DNA of 64,000 nucleotides from an uncultured Clostridia bacterium (GTDB taxonomy: Bacteria > Bacillota > Clostridia > Christensenellales > Aristaeellaceae): positions 107,170 to 171,169 of the forward strand of contig CALCQO010000047.1 in NCBI GenBank assembly GCA_937894675.1, in the 5' to 3' direction. The notes under the pieces were generated by a model. The model searched no databases. It saw nothing but the letters and a program-made list of their open reading frames with translations, and was not told where the DNA came from. A program made the position numbers and the translations under genes. Every line of letters begins with the position of its first letter. Position 1 is the first letter of the stretch. Of the stretch, positions 29,173-38,701 are shown piece after piece.

Positions 29173-29246
29173 AAAAGTGGGCATATGCCGCGGAACAAAG
29201 GAAACGCAAAGAAACATTCCCTCCGTTCATTGCAGCTCCCACTCTT
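29173..29246 (-). promoter_or_regulatory. Possible leader hairpin/attenuator upstream of rimP
   Basis: In the 5' leader, AAGAGTGGG (29238-29246) can pair with CCCACTTTT (29173-29181), and a smaller GGCATATGCC palindrome is stacked beside the second strand. A short T tract follows. This could be a weak terminator or a structure masking the rimP start. It rests on pairing alone. Confidence 0.4.
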
Positions 29247-29283
29247 CAGTAAACCCTTCTTCCTTTAAGTGTAATACAAAAAG

Positions 29284-29312
29284 ATTATATCACAGTAAAA
29301 CCTATTAAACAA
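29284..29312 (-). promoter_or_regulatory. Promoter of the rimP-nusA-infB-truB operon
   Basis: Minus strand: -35 TTGTTT (29307-29312), 17-base spacer, consensus -10 TATAAT (29284-29289). No terminator is visible between polC and this promoter, so read-through is possible. Confidence 0.7.
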
Positions 29313-29344
29313 GGCGGTTTATGGGAAATATTTAGATAGAATGC

Positions 29345-32300
29345 TTAAAAGAAGGACAATTGGTTGGTATCGGACAAATCTTCCATGGTGCCGCATTTGC
29401 GCAGCATCTCGATTCCGGTGTTGGTAATCCTGGTACGCTTCTTTAAATCCTCGGTGGATAGGAAGGGCTGTTTTCTTTCCTCCACAATGCTTATCGCGGC
29501 CTGCTCGCCAAAGCCCTTCAGGGAAGTAAAGGGGCAGCGCAGGGCATTGCCTTCGATGGTAAACTCCTTCACCTGGCTACGGTACAAATCCACCGGCAGG
29601 AAGGTAAAGCCTCTTGCCAGCATTTCCAGCACCACTTCCAGGGCGACGATTTCATCCTTATCCGAACCCGTCTGCTCCTTGATGTCGCTTTCCTGCAGAT
29701 CCTCCAGCAGTTTCCGGACATACTGGGGCGGGCACAGCATGGTTTCCGCGTCAAAGCCCTTGGCTCTGATGGTAAAATACGCCGCGTAATATTCCAGAGG
29801 ATGATACACCTTGAACCAGGCGATGCGAAGTGCCATGGTGACATAAGCGACCGCGTGGCCTTTGGGGAACAAATAGCCGATTTTTTTGCAGCTTTCTATG
29901 AACCAACCGGGCACATTATGCTCCTTCATGGCATTTTCCATGTCCTGCCCTGGCGCCAGTTTCTTTCCTTTGCGCACATTCTCCATGATGTCAAAAGCCG
30001 CTTTGGCCGGCATGCCCATAGAAATCAAATAGTTCATGATATCGTCCCGGATGCAGATACATTCCTTGAGCACAGCGGTGCCATTGAGTATCAAATCCTT
30101 GGCGTTGCCAAGCCATACGTCCGTTCCATGGGACAAGCCTGATATACGCACCAGCTCCGCCATGGTGGTGGGTTTGGTGTCCATCAGCATTTGCCGCACA
30201 AAGGGCGTGCCAAACTCCGGCACCCCCAGGGTGCCCGTCTCGCAGCCGATTTCCCTGGCTGTGACACCCAACGCTTCAGGGGACACAAACAAAGACATCA
30301 CCTTGGGGTCATCCAAAGGAATATCCGCATAATGGACGCCAGTCAGCCTTTCCAGCATGTGAATAATCGTCGGGTCGTCATGGCCCAGGATATCCAGTTT
30401 AACCAGGATATCGTGCATGGAGTTAAAATCGTAATGGGTGGTGATAATGCCCTTGGCGTCTTTGTCCGCCGGGTGCTGCACCGCGGTAAACTGGGCAATG
30501 TCATATTCCTTGGGCAGAATCACCATACCCCCTGGGTGCTGCCCCGTTGTGCGTTTTACCCCCACACATCCCTGCACCAGGCGGTCAACCTCGGTGTTGG
30601 AGACTTCTTTTTCGTTTTCCCGCAGGTATGTCATTACATGCCCGTAGGCGGTTTTGCTTTGCAGGGTACCGATTGTTCCGGCACGGAACACATACCCGGC
30701 CCCGAACAGTTCTTCCACATAAGCGTGAGCCTGCGCCTGGTAATCACCGGAAAAGTTCAGGTCGATATCCGGTACCTTGTCCCCCTTGAAGCCTAAAAAC
30801 ACCTCAAAGGGGATATCAAAGCCGTCCTTTACCAGTTGCCCGCCGCATGTGTCACAGGCTTTCTCCGGCAGGTCCACCCCTGTCTTGTACTCTGAGGGCA
30901 CATCAAACCAAGCTTTCCTGCAGCCGGGGCATCTATAGTGGGGCGGCAAGGGGTTGACTTCCGTGATGCCGCACATGGTCGCCACGAAGGAAGAACCAAC
31001 AGAGCCGCGGCTGCCTACCACATATCCGTTGGTCAGGGAGTTCTGCACCAGTTTGTTGGCGATGCTGTACAGCGTCGCGTAGCCGTAGCCTATGATGGCG
31101 TCCAGTTCCTTTTTCAGCCTGTCCTGAATGATCTGTGGCAGGGTGTCGCCATAGAGCGCGTGGGCTTTGCCCATAGCCATCGATCGGATATCCTCCTCCG
31201 CGGTATCCCAGACGGGGGCAAAGGTTGTTTTGTTCTCGGGGTGCTTGGGGTACAGGGATATGTCGCCAATTCGGCTGAGGATGATCGCGGGATTGTCGAT
31301 GACAATCTCTTCCGCCTTTTCCTTGCCGAGGTAAGCAAACTCCTCCAGCATTTCATCGGTTGTCTTGAAGTACAAATCGGGTTGGACATCGTGGTTGCGC
31401 ACATTCTGGCTAAACTGCAGGATGGAGCGGAAAATGCTGTCCTCCGGTTCCAGGAAGTGCACATCTCCCGTTGCCACCACTGGTTTTTTCAACTTTTCCC
31501 CCAGGCTGATTATCCGGTTGTTGATGGCGCGCAGTTCTTCATCATCCCGCACCAGTCCCTGTGTTTTCAGCAGTATGTGGTTATTAAGAGGCTGCACTTC
31601 CAGATAATCGTAAAAAGAAATGATTTTTTCAAGCTTCGCGTCGCTCTCTTTTTCCAGTACGGCCTGGAAGACTTCCCCTTCTTCACAGGCGGAACCAATG
31701 AGCAGGCCTTCCCGGTGCTTCTCGATCATATCCCTGGGGATTGCCGGAACCCGGTTGAAATACTCTAAATGGGACATGGTAACCAGTTTGTTCAGGTTGA
31801 ACATGCCCTGTTGGGAGCATGCCAGCAGCACAACATGGCGCCGGTTTGTTTTGACATACCCTGTCAGTATTGTGTCGATTTCCTGAAGGGTGGTAGCTCC
31901 CTTATCCTTTAGTTCCCGCAGCATGATGTTGAGGCATTTGGCCGTGGCGGTGGCGTCGTGAACCGCCCGGTGGGCATTTTTCAGCGATACGCCCAGGTGC
32001 TTGCACACAGAAGCCAGCCGGAAACTCTTCAGTTCCGGGAACATTTTCTGCGCCATGGACAGGGTATCCAGTTGGGGAACATCATGGGTAAGACGGATGC
32101 GCTTTAACTCGTTGGCGAGGAACGCGCAGTCGAACTTGGCGTTATGGGCGGCGATGGTATGGCTGCCCATAAAGGTCATTAATTCCGGCAGAATCTGTTC
32201 CGCTGTGGGAGCGTCCATCACCATCTGATCCGTGATGCCTGTGATGCGGACAATCTCTGAAGGCAGCGGCCTGCCAGGGTTTACCATGGAGGAAAAAGTA

Positions 32301-33673
32301 TCCACAATGGCGCCATTCTCGATTTTCACCGCGCCAATCTCGATAATCCGGTCATCCCGGCTGTTGAGGCCTGTGGTTTCAAAATCCACCACGATAATAG
32401 GCGCCTCCAAGTCCTGATTGTCCGGGTTGTTCACGATGCCGCCGCCGTCTATCATGTAGCCTTCCAGGCCGGGAATCAGCTTGATTTTATTCTTCTGGGC
32501 AGCCATAAAGGCTTCCGGAAAGGCCTGCACAACGCCGCTGTCCGTTACCGCGATGGCGGGATGCCCCCATCTGGCCGCCTGTTTGATTAAATCCGACGCG
32601 GAGACAGTCGCGTCCATGTTGCTCATATGGGTATGGGCATGCAGCTCAATCCGCTTTCTCTCGGAATGATCCGCGCGTTTTTCGATGGTATAGTGCATCA
32701 TGTCCTTCGCCATCAGTACAATATCTTTCTCGAAGGAATCCCGTTCGCAATTGCCGCGCACCTTGATTCCCTCGTTTTCCTTGACAGCGTTGATGACCTT
32801 CTCCACCGCGTCAATCTCTTCCCGGGTCAGAGGCACCGCTTCTTCATCCTTGCGCTTGCTCCATCCCCTGTAGCGTAGAAAAATTTTGCACTTGATGCTG
32901 CCGGAGGCGTCATTGACGACAAATGTCAGCAGCACCATCTCTTTACCCGGCAAGTCCTTGCGTTCTTTGCTGACAACCTTGCCCTGTATGGTAACCGTTC
33001 CGGACAGTTCGTTCAGCGTGCCGATGCCAACCGGGCTATCCTTGATGACGCTGCCTTTGATACGCAGGCTGGATGATCCCTTCTTCCCTTCCGGCTGTGC
33101 CTGCTGCATCTGGTCCTGCTTCATCAGGCGTTCCTTCTTGCGTTCCTCTTCCTTCGCCCTGCTTTTTTCGATGCGTTCCAGCCGCTGCTGCGCATCATTC
33201 CTTAAGCCAAAGCTCACCGCCGGCCGAATTCTGAAAATATCGTAAATAGCTGTTTCCGTGATTTTCTGCAGGCCGTTTTCCTTCATGTAGCCCATGGAAA
33301 ACTCATCAGGCATTTCCAGTATGATATCTCCTTTGTCCGGCAGCCAGTGGATCTCATTCACCCAGGAAAGCATGGCTGGAAAGTTGCGGGCGAACAGGCT
33401 GCCGAAGATACCGCTGTATTTCGCGGGTTCCGCGAGAAAGCCCTCCGCCGCTGTCGGCGCGGCGGTGCGCAAAGAAATGCGAAGACCTGGAAGAATGCTG
33501 GAAATATGCCGCTTAATATCCAGAAAATCCTTTTCCCCCATGGGCTCTTTGGACAGCAGCATAATCAGCACCGCGCGGTTTTGCTTGTTATAATAAATCT
33601 TCTCCACCGAAAGCTGCCCGCTTAATGCGGGCAGCTGCTGGTAGATGGTGTCAAGAAGGATGCTCTCTTTCAT
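29345..33673 (-). CDS. polC: DNA polymerase III alpha subunit, PolC type
   Basis: 1442 residues, the normal length for the Gram-positive replicative polymerase. An N-terminal domain and an OB fold are followed by the split PHP domain (HAHTHMSNMDA near 345). The inserted 3'-5' exonuclease has VDFETTGLNSRDDRIIEIGA near 430. The polymerase domain has PDIDLNFSGDYQ near 968, and the preceding zinc cluster (CPGCRKAW ... CDTCGG) lies near 914. The C-terminus has the fingers and LSFF end. It is the last gene of the frr-polC operon. Confidence 0.97.
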   Translation of the reverse strand: MKESILLDTIYQQLPALSGQLSVEKIYYNKQNRAVLIMLLSKEPMGEKDFLDIKRHISSILPGLRISLRTAAPTAAEGFLAEPAKYSGIFGSLFARNFPAMLSWVNEIHWLPDKGDIILEMPDEFSMGYMKENGLQKITETAIYDIFRIRPAVSFGLRNDAQQRLERIEKSRAKEEERKKERLMKQDQMQQAQPEGKKGSSSLRIKGSVIKDSPVGIGTLNELSGTVTIQGKVVSKERKDLPGKEMVLLTFVVNDASGSIKCKIFLRYRGWSKRKDEEAVPLTREEIDAVEKVINAVKENEGIKVRGNCERDSFEKDIVLMAKDMMHYTIEKRADHSERKRIELHAHTHMSNMDATVSASDLIKQAARWGHPAIAVTDSGVVQAFPEAFMAAQKNKIKLIPGLEGYMIDGGGIVNNPDNQDLEAPIIVVDFETTGLNSRDDRIIEIGAVKIENGAIVDTFSSMVNPGRPLPSEIVRITGITDQMVMDAPTAEQILPELMTFMGSHTIAAHNAKFDCAFLANELKRIRLTHDVPQLDTLSMAQKMFPELKSFRLASVCKHLGVSLKNAHRAVHDATATAKCLNIMLRELKDKGATTLQEIDTILTGYVKTNRRHVVLLACSQQGMFNLNKLVTMSHLEYFNRVPAIPRDMIEKHREGLLIGSACEEGEVFQAVLEKESDAKLEKIISFYDYLEVQPLNNHILLKTQGLVRDDEELRAINNRIISLGEKLKKPVVATGDVHFLEPEDSIFRSILQFSQNVRNHDVQPDLYFKTTDEMLEEFAYLGKEKAEEIVIDNPAIILSRIGDISLYPKHPENKTTFAPVWDTAEEDIRSMAMGKAHALYGDTLPQIIQDRLKKELDAIIGYGYATLYSIANKLVQNSLTNGYVVGSRGSVGSSFVATMCGITEVNPLPPHYRCPGCRKAWFDVPSEYKTGVDLPEKACDTCGGQLVKDGFDIPFEVFLGFKGDKVPDIDLNFSGDYQAQAHAYVEELFGAGYVFRAGTIGTLQSKTAYGHVMTYLRENEKEVSNTEVDRLVQGCVGVKRTTGQHPGGMVILPKEYDIAQFTAVQHPADKDAKGIITTHYDFNSMHDILVKLDILGHDDPTIIHMLERLTGVHYADIPLDDPKVMSLFVSPEALGVTAREIGCETGTLGVPEFGTPFVRQMLMDTKPTTMAELVRISGLSHGTDVWLGNAKDLILNGTAVLKECICIRDDIMNYLISMGMPAKAAFDIMENVRKGKKLAPGQDMENAMKEHNVPGWFIESCKKIGYLFPKGHAVAYVTMALRIAWFKVYHPLEYYAAYFTIRAKGFDAETMLCPPQYVRKLLEDLQESDIKEQTGSDKDEIVALEVVLEMLARGFTFLPVDLYRSQVKEFTIEGNALRCPFTSLKGFGEQAAISIVEERKQPFLSTEDLKKRTRITNTGIEMLRKCGTMEDLSDTNQLSFF

Positions 33674-33685
33674 TGGTTTCCTATC

Positions 33686-34726
33686 CTAATACTGGTCGTA
33701 ATTCTTCACCGCTTCGATAATTTCCGACGCGAAGTCCATGGTGATTTTCCTGATAAACTTGCCCTTGATGTACAGCGCGCCGCTGTCCTTTCCGCCGCAG
33801 ATGGCGATGTCCGCTTCCTGGGCTTCCCCCGGGCCGTTGACTACACAGCCCATGACCGCAACCTTTAGGGGACGCACCAGATGCCGTGTCTGCTGTTCCA
33901 CCTGGCGGGCAATCCCTTCCACATCAATCTGGGTGCGGCCGCAGGTGGGGCAGGAAATCAATTGAATGCCCGGGCGCAGATGAAGCGCTTTGAGTATGTT
34001 GATGGCCGCTTCCGCTTCCGGCAAGGGAGAGCCGGAGAGGGAGATTCGGATGGTGTTGCCGATGCCATCCAGCAAAAGTGCGCCGACGCCGATGGCCGAC
34101 TTGATGGTGCCCTGCCCTGGCAAGCCTGCTTCCGTTACCCCAAGGTGCAAAGGATAATCAAAAGTTTTATCCGCGATGCGGCAGGCGTCCACCATGGTCT
34201 TGATATCGCTTGACTTGATGGAGATTACAATATCATCAAAGCCCTGCTGCTCAAGCAGCCGCACATGACGGGCGGCGCTGTCTACCAGTCCCTGGGCGGT
34301 AACCCCGCCATCTCTTGCCAATATATCCTTGGGAACAGAGCCGGAATTAACGCCAATACGGATGGGGGTATGGTGCCGCTTGGCGCAATCCGCCACCAGG
34401 CTGACTTTCTCCTGCTGGGTGATGTTGCCGGGGTTGAGACGCAGTTTGGCTATGCCCCCCTCCATGGAGTCGATGGCCAACTTGTAATCAAAATGAATGT
34501 CCGCCACAAGAGGTACGGGGCTCGCGCTTACCAAAGCCGGCACCGCGTCGGCACACGCCTGGTTATAGACAGATACCCGCACCAAATCGCACCCGGCGTC
34601 CGCAAGTTCCTGTATCTGCCGGCTGGTTGACGCGGCATCCGCTGTGTCGGTATTGGTCATGGACTGGATGCTGACAGGAGCGTCTCCGCCAATGACAAGA
34701 TTGCCTACTTGAATCGCTTTTTTCAT
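33686..34726 (-). CDS. ispG: 4-hydroxy-3-methylbut-2-en-1-yl diphosphate synthase IspG
   Basis: 346 residues. IspG is the [4Fe-4S] enzyme that makes HMBPP in the MEP isoprenoid pathway. The TIM-barrel N-terminus has VGGDAPVSIQSMTNTDT-type sequence, and the cluster cysteines are in SCPTCGRTQID and VMGCVVNGPGEA. It follows dxr and rseP; with uppS and cdsA the operon links isoprenoid precursors to the undecaprenyl carrier and phospholipids. Confidence 0.95.
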   Translation of the reverse strand: MKKAIQVGNLVIGGDAPVSIQSMTNTDTADAASTSRQIQELADAGCDLVRVSVYNQACADAVPALVSASPVPLVADIHFDYKLAIDSMEGGIAKLRLNPGNITQQEKVSLVADCAKRHHTPIRIGVNSGSVPKDILARDGGVTAQGLVDSAARHVRLLEQQGFDDIVISIKSSDIKTMVDACRIADKTFDYPLHLGVTEAGLPGQGTIKSAIGVGALLLDGIGNTIRISLSGSPLPEAEAAINILKALHLRPGIQLISCPTCGRTQIDVEGIARQVEQQTRHLVRPLKVAVMGCVVNGPGEAQEADIAICGGKDSGALYIKGKFIRKITMDFASEIIEAVKNYDQY

Positions 34727-34737
34727 ACTGCCTCCGG

Positions 34738-35814
34738 TTAAAACAGGCGGAGGATATCCCGCAGGGTAATGAATAGCATAAACCCAAGCAACAGCACCAT
34801 GCCCGCCGCGTGGACGTACGCTTCCTTCTTGATGGGCTTGCCCCGCACTGCTTCCACGAGCAGAAAAAGCAGCCGGCTGCCATCCAGGCCTGGAAAAGGA
34901 AACAGGTTGACCAAACCCAGGTTGATGGAGATAAAGATCAGCATGGACAGATACCCCTGCAGCTGGGAACGCTGGGTTTCCTGGACAATCATTTGGGTGA
35001 CGCCGACTACCCCTGTCATATCCCCCATGCCTTCACCCTTGAACAATAGATTCCTGAATGCGTCGATGATGCTGCGGCTGGCGGAAACGCATAGCTGCAC
35101 AGCGGCTTTGAAACTGTCCCACAGGCCGCTTTTTACCATTTCCACAGGGGCGGAAACATCAACAATGATGCCCAGCATATACCGGTTGGTTTCCTGGTTT
35201 TTCAGGGGTGTCGCCTGCAGGACGGTTTCTGTCTGCGCGCTGCCATATCCGCGCTGAACGGTAATGGCAACGGGAGCGTTCTCATTTTGGGCCTGTGCGT
35301 CAAATAGTTCAGACAGGTTGCTGGAAACCGCTTCCCCATTGACAGCGATAATGGTGTCGCCCACCAGCATACCGGCCATCTCCGCCGGGCTGCCCTGGTT
35401 GACGCTTTGAATTTTTGTTGTGTAAGGCCCAGTTGTGGTGGGAACACCGGAGAAGGCGTAATAACCAAAGGCAACCACCAGCGCCAGCACAACATTCATC
35501 ACTGGGCCCATGAGGATGGTCAGCAAACGGCTGAACACGCTGTACTTACCAAAGGCGCGCGGGTCATCGATTTCCTTGCCCTCGACATCGTCCTCCCCAT
35601 AGAACATGCAATAACCCCCCACAGGGATGGAACGCAGATGAAACTTGGTTTCGTATTTTTTACTTTTCCACTGAATGATGGAAGGCCCAAAGCCTATGGC
35701 AAATTCCTTGACAGGAATACGGGTTAAGCGGGCGGCGAAAAAGTGTCCTGCTTCGTGCACCGTAATCATGATGCCAAACATGAGAAGCGCCAGGATAATA
35801 TAGAGTAGGGTCAT
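34738..35814 (-). CDS. rseP: RseP-type site-2 intramembrane zinc protease
   Basis: 358 residues from the ATG at 35812-35814, which has GGAGG upstream; the longer frame into dxr was rejected. The zinc motif is H20-E21-AG-H24, a single PDZ domain follows (GSPAEMAGMLVGDTIIAVNG), and the third metal ligand motif is LDG at 310-312. Such proteases cut anti-sigma factors or signal-peptide remnants in the membrane. The dxr-rseP-ispG order is conserved in Clostridia. Confidence 0.94.
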   Translation of the reverse strand: MTLLYIILALLMFGIMITVHEAGHFFAARLTRIPVKEFAIGFGPSIIQWKSKKYETKFHLRSIPVGGYCMFYGEDDVEGKEIDDPRAFGKYSVFSRLLTILMGPVMNVVLALVVAFGYYAFSGVPTTTGPYTTKIQSVNQGSPAEMAGMLVGDTIIAVNGEAVSSNLSELFDAQAQNENAPVAITVQRGYGSAQTETVLQATPLKNQETNRYMLGIIVDVSAPVEMVKSGLWDSFKAAVQLCVSASRSIIDAFRNLLFKGEGMGDMTGVVGVTQMIVQETQRSQLQGYLSMLIFISINLGLVNLFPFPGLDGSRLLFLLVEAVRGKPIKKEAYVHAAGMVLLLGFMLFITLRDILRLF

Positions 35815-35824
35815 GATACCTCCG

Positions 35825-36973
35825 TTAACGTAAAGATTGCAGATACAGTTGCGCTGTTTCCCGGGCTCTTTGGTCTGCCCGCAGCACATCGTCCACCGTG
35901 TCCCCAGGCATGCTGAGCCTGTCCAGTGTATGGCGGACTGTGTCGAAAATGGCGTGGAAGGAAATCTCATTCCGTAAGAAGAATGCGACCGCTACCTCAT
36001 TGGCAGCGTTTAAAATACAGGGCGCCGCGCCGCCTGACGCCATGGCTTCATAGGCCATGAGCAGCGCCGGAAAGCGGTCTGTATCAGGTTTCTCAAAGGT
36101 AAGGCTGCCTATGCCGCACAGGTCCAGCTTTTCTTTGATGGCGGGAAGCCTGCGGGGATACATCATCGCGTACATGATGGGCGTGCGCATATCGGGGGTA
36201 CCCAACTGGGCCAGCTGCGTTCCATCCTGAAAAGCGACCAGGGAATGCACGATGCTTTGGGGGTGGATGACAACCTGTATTTGGTGTGGGTCCGCGCTGA
36301 AAAGCCATTTGGCTTCGATGATTTCCAGCGCCTTGTTGAACATGCTGGCGGAATCCACCGTAATTTTCTGCCCCATCTGCCAATTGGGATGCTGGAGCGC
36401 CTGGGCGGCGGTCGCCTCCATGATTCTACCCTTTTCCCAGGTTCTGAACGGTCCGCCGGAGGCGGTGAGGATGATGCTTTCAAATGGATTGCCCTGAGCG
36501 GCCTGCAAACATTGGTATATCGCGGAATGCTCGCTATCCACAGGAATCAACGTGGGATTTTCCCCAAGCACCTCGCAGTGGGGCATAATCATCTGGCCGC
36601 CGGCTACCAGGGTTTCCTTGTTGGCCAGAAGCACCCGGCGTTCCATACGCCGCGCTTCCAGCACGCATTCCAGGGACGCCATGCCGACAACCGCCACCAG
36701 GACGTCATCGCAGGGAATATCGCGGACAATTTCCTTTAACGCGTCCGCGCCAAAATACCACTGGCAAAAGGACACATCCTCCGGAAGGGGCACCTCGCCG
36801 CTGGTCAGCGCCGCTGCCGCCGGGCGGTAATGCCGCACCTGCTCAAAGAGTTTTTCAGCGTTCCCATGGGCAGACAGCGCTGTAATCCGGACATCTTCTG
36901 GGTACGCGTCGGCTATTTCCAGCGCCTGTGTGCCGATGGAGCCGGTGGAGCCCAGTACGATAAGTTTTCTCAT
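35825..36973 (-). CDS. dxr: 1-deoxy-D-xylulose 5-phosphate reductoisomerase
   Basis: 382 residues from the ATG at 36971-36973, which overlaps the cdsA stop as ATGA; a TTG two codons upstream is less likely. NADPH site GSTGSIGTQAL lies at the N-terminus. Substrate and metal residues are in ANKETLVAGG, PVDSEHSAIYQ and ASGGPFR. It commits carbon to the MEP pathway. Confidence 0.96.
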   Translation of the reverse strand: MRKLIVLGSTGSIGTQALEIADAYPEDVRITALSAHGNAEKLFEQVRHYRPAAAALTSGEVPLPEDVSFCQWYFGADALKEIVRDIPCDDVLVAVVGMASLECVLEARRMERRVLLANKETLVAGGQMIMPHCEVLGENPTLIPVDSEHSAIYQCLQAAQGNPFESIILTASGGPFRTWEKGRIMEATAAQALQHPNWQMGQKITVDSASMFNKALEIIEAKWLFSADPHQIQVVIHPQSIVHSLVAFQDGTQLAQLGTPDMRTPIMYAMMYPRRLPAIKEKLDLCGIGSLTFEKPDTDRFPALLMAYEAMASGGAAPCILNAANEVAVAFFLRNEISFHAIFDTVRHTLDRLSMPGDTVDDVLRADQRARETAQLYLQSLR

Positions 36974-37785
36974 CTCCAAACCGCCTGATACAGATAAACA
37001 AGCACCGCGACAAAAAGAATGCTGTCCAACCTATCCATCATGCCGCCATGCCCCGGAAAGATTTTTCCAAAGTCCTTCACCTGGCAATGACGCTTAATCA
37101 GGGAGGCGAACAAATCCCCCAATTGGCCGACAATGCCGCCGGCCAGTCCCAGCAGAATAAAGTGCCAAACGGGGGGCAGCGCGGCGGAAGCCATGCTGCC
37201 TGCAGCATACACACCAAGAGCGCCCAAAGTGCTGAACAGCAAACCGCCGGCAGCGCCTTCCACTGTTTTCTTCGGGCTAACGGCAGGTATCAACTTGGTT
37301 TTGCCAAATTTAACCCCGATAAAGTAAGCACCCGCGTCGCCCAGAATCGGGATAAGAAATACGAATGCCATCAGCATCTGCTGCTTGAGCACCGGATCCA
37401 CCCGGAGGATTCCCAGCATGCTGAGGCCAGGGATAACGATATAGGTAACCGGCATCAGAGAAATGAGCAGGTCTTCCAGCCTGGGCTCCCGCCTGAACAT
37501 GACGATGCCCGCCACCGCAAGAAAAGTAATGCAGAAGGTAACAACCAGGAGAAACAGGCTCTCTGTCTGCTGCATCAGCATAAAGGATGGGATGCTGACA
37601 ATCAGGCAAGCCCAGCTGGGCCAGGTGACAGGGCGGTGTCCAGCCTGGGCAAAGGCATGGTACAGTTCATACATGGCAAGGCAGAGGGCGGCTATCCATA
37701 GAACCGAGAATACCCAGCCCCCGAAATGCAGCGCCGATAGAAGAATCACCAGAAGCAGCGCGCCGGTAACAATCCTCGTCATCAT
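36970..37785 (-). CDS. cdsA: Phosphatidate cytidylyltransferase CdsA
   Basis: 271 residues from the ATG at 37783-37785, overlapping the uppS stop. It is a multi-helix membrane protein that makes CDP-diacylglycerol. The CDS signature is near the C-terminus: KRHCQVKDFGKIFPGHGG then MMDRLDSILF. Confidence 0.95.
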   Translation of the reverse strand: MMTRIVTGALLLVILLSALHFGGWVFSVLWIAALCLAMYELYHAFAQAGHRPVTWPSWACLIVSIPSFMLMQQTESLFLLVVTFCITFLAVAGIVMFRREPRLEDLLISLMPVTYIVIPGLSMLGILRVDPVLKQQMLMAFVFLIPILGDAGAYFIGVKFGKTKLIPAVSPKKTVEGAAGGLLFSTLGALGVYAAGSMASAALPPVWHFILLGLAGGIVGQLGDLFASLIKRHCQVKDFGKIFPGHGGMMDRLDSILFVAVLVYLYQAVWR

Positions 37786-38489
37786 CCTTCGCGCCCTCCA
37801 AAACGCCGTTCCCGCTTGCCAAATTTTTGCAAATCCTGCCGGTACATTTCTACTGTGTAATCCGGCCAGAGCACCTGCGGAAACAGCATTTCCGCGTATG
37901 CGCACTGGTAAAGAAGGAAGTTGCTGATGCGCATTTCTCCGCTGGTTCGTATCAGCAGGTCCACCATGGGCTGATCATGGGTATACAGTTCCTTCTGAAA
38001 AGCCTGTTCATCAATGTCTTCCAGTTGGATTTCGCCGCGCATCGCCTTATTGGATAGGGATTTCACCGCGCGGATTATTTCTGCCTGCCCGCCATAGTTC
38101 AGCGCGATGTTCAGCTGTAGTCCTATATTATTGCGGGTCGTATCCTCCGCGGAGCGGACGGTGCGCATCTGTTTTTCTGGCAGGCCTTCCACATCCCCAA
38201 GGATGCGGATGCGCACGCCTTTTTGATGGAGTTCCTCAATTTCGGATTTGAAAAAGTCGAGAATCAACCCCATCAGCGCGTCTACTTCTTCCCTGGACCG
38301 TTTCCAGTTTTCAGTGGAAAAAGCGTACAGCGACAGCACCCCTATCCCTGTATCACTGGAATAGCGGATGATTTCCCGCAGGGCTTCAACCCCCTTGCGG
38401 TGCCCCAATGCTGTAGCGATTTTATGCTGTTTCGCCCATCTACCGTTGCCATCCATGATGATGGCAACGTGCTTTGGCAGTTGGCTCAC
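37782..38489 (-). CDS. uppS: Undecaprenyl diphosphate synthase
   Basis: 235 residues. The catalytic D13 lies in AIIMDGNGRWAK, with YAFSTENWKRS and the C-terminal DLLIRTSGEMRISNFL. The start is GTG at 38487-38489, overlapping the stop of the 71-residue gene as GTGA. An upstream ATG at 38531 in the same frame would lie inside that gene. UppS makes the C55 carrier lipid for peptidoglycan and teichoic acids. Confidence 0.94.
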   Translation of the reverse strand: MSQLPKHVAIIMDGNGRWAKQHKIATALGHRKGVEALREIIRYSSDTGIGVLSLYAFSTENWKRSREEVDALMGLILDFFKSEIEELHQKGVRIRILGDVEGLPEKQMRTVRSAEDTTRNNIGLQLNIALNYGGQAEIIRAVKSLSNKAMRGEIQLEDIDEQAFQKELYTHDQPMVDLLIRTSGEMRISNFLLYQCAYAEMLFPQVLWPDYTVEMYRQDLQKFGKRERRFGGREG

Positions 38490-38701
38490 TCCTGTTTCTC
38501 CATCTCCCGGGGCATACCGTCCCGAAAACAAGCGACATACAGTACATGGTCTTTTGCCATGATGATGCGCTTGGTTCGGCCGGAATCTTCCATATGCTCC
38601 GGGCGGCTTACTGTATAGCGAATCTCATACCGCTGTCGCTCCCGCGGGGGCATCGTTTCCTCAAACAAGCGAAGCGGCCAGCCGATGTAGTCGTCAATCA
38701 A
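38486..38701 (-). CDS. Small protein of unknown function between frr and uppS
   Basis: 71 residues, beginning MIDDYIGWPLRLFEETMPP. I do not recognise a family. It is charged (many Arg, Glu, Met), has no signal peptide or membrane helix, and reads as one alpha/beta domain with YEIRYTVSR and HVLYVACFRDGMP as likely strands. Real coding is suggested by its four-base overlaps at both ends: its ATG overlaps the frr stop and its stop overlaps the uppS GTG. Without it, frr and uppS would be separated by about 200 bases in a very compact operon. Confidence 0.65.
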   Translation of the reverse strand: MIDDYIGWPLRLFEETMPPRERQRYEIRYTVSRPEHMEDSGRTKRIIMAKDHVLYVACFRDGMPREMEKQE

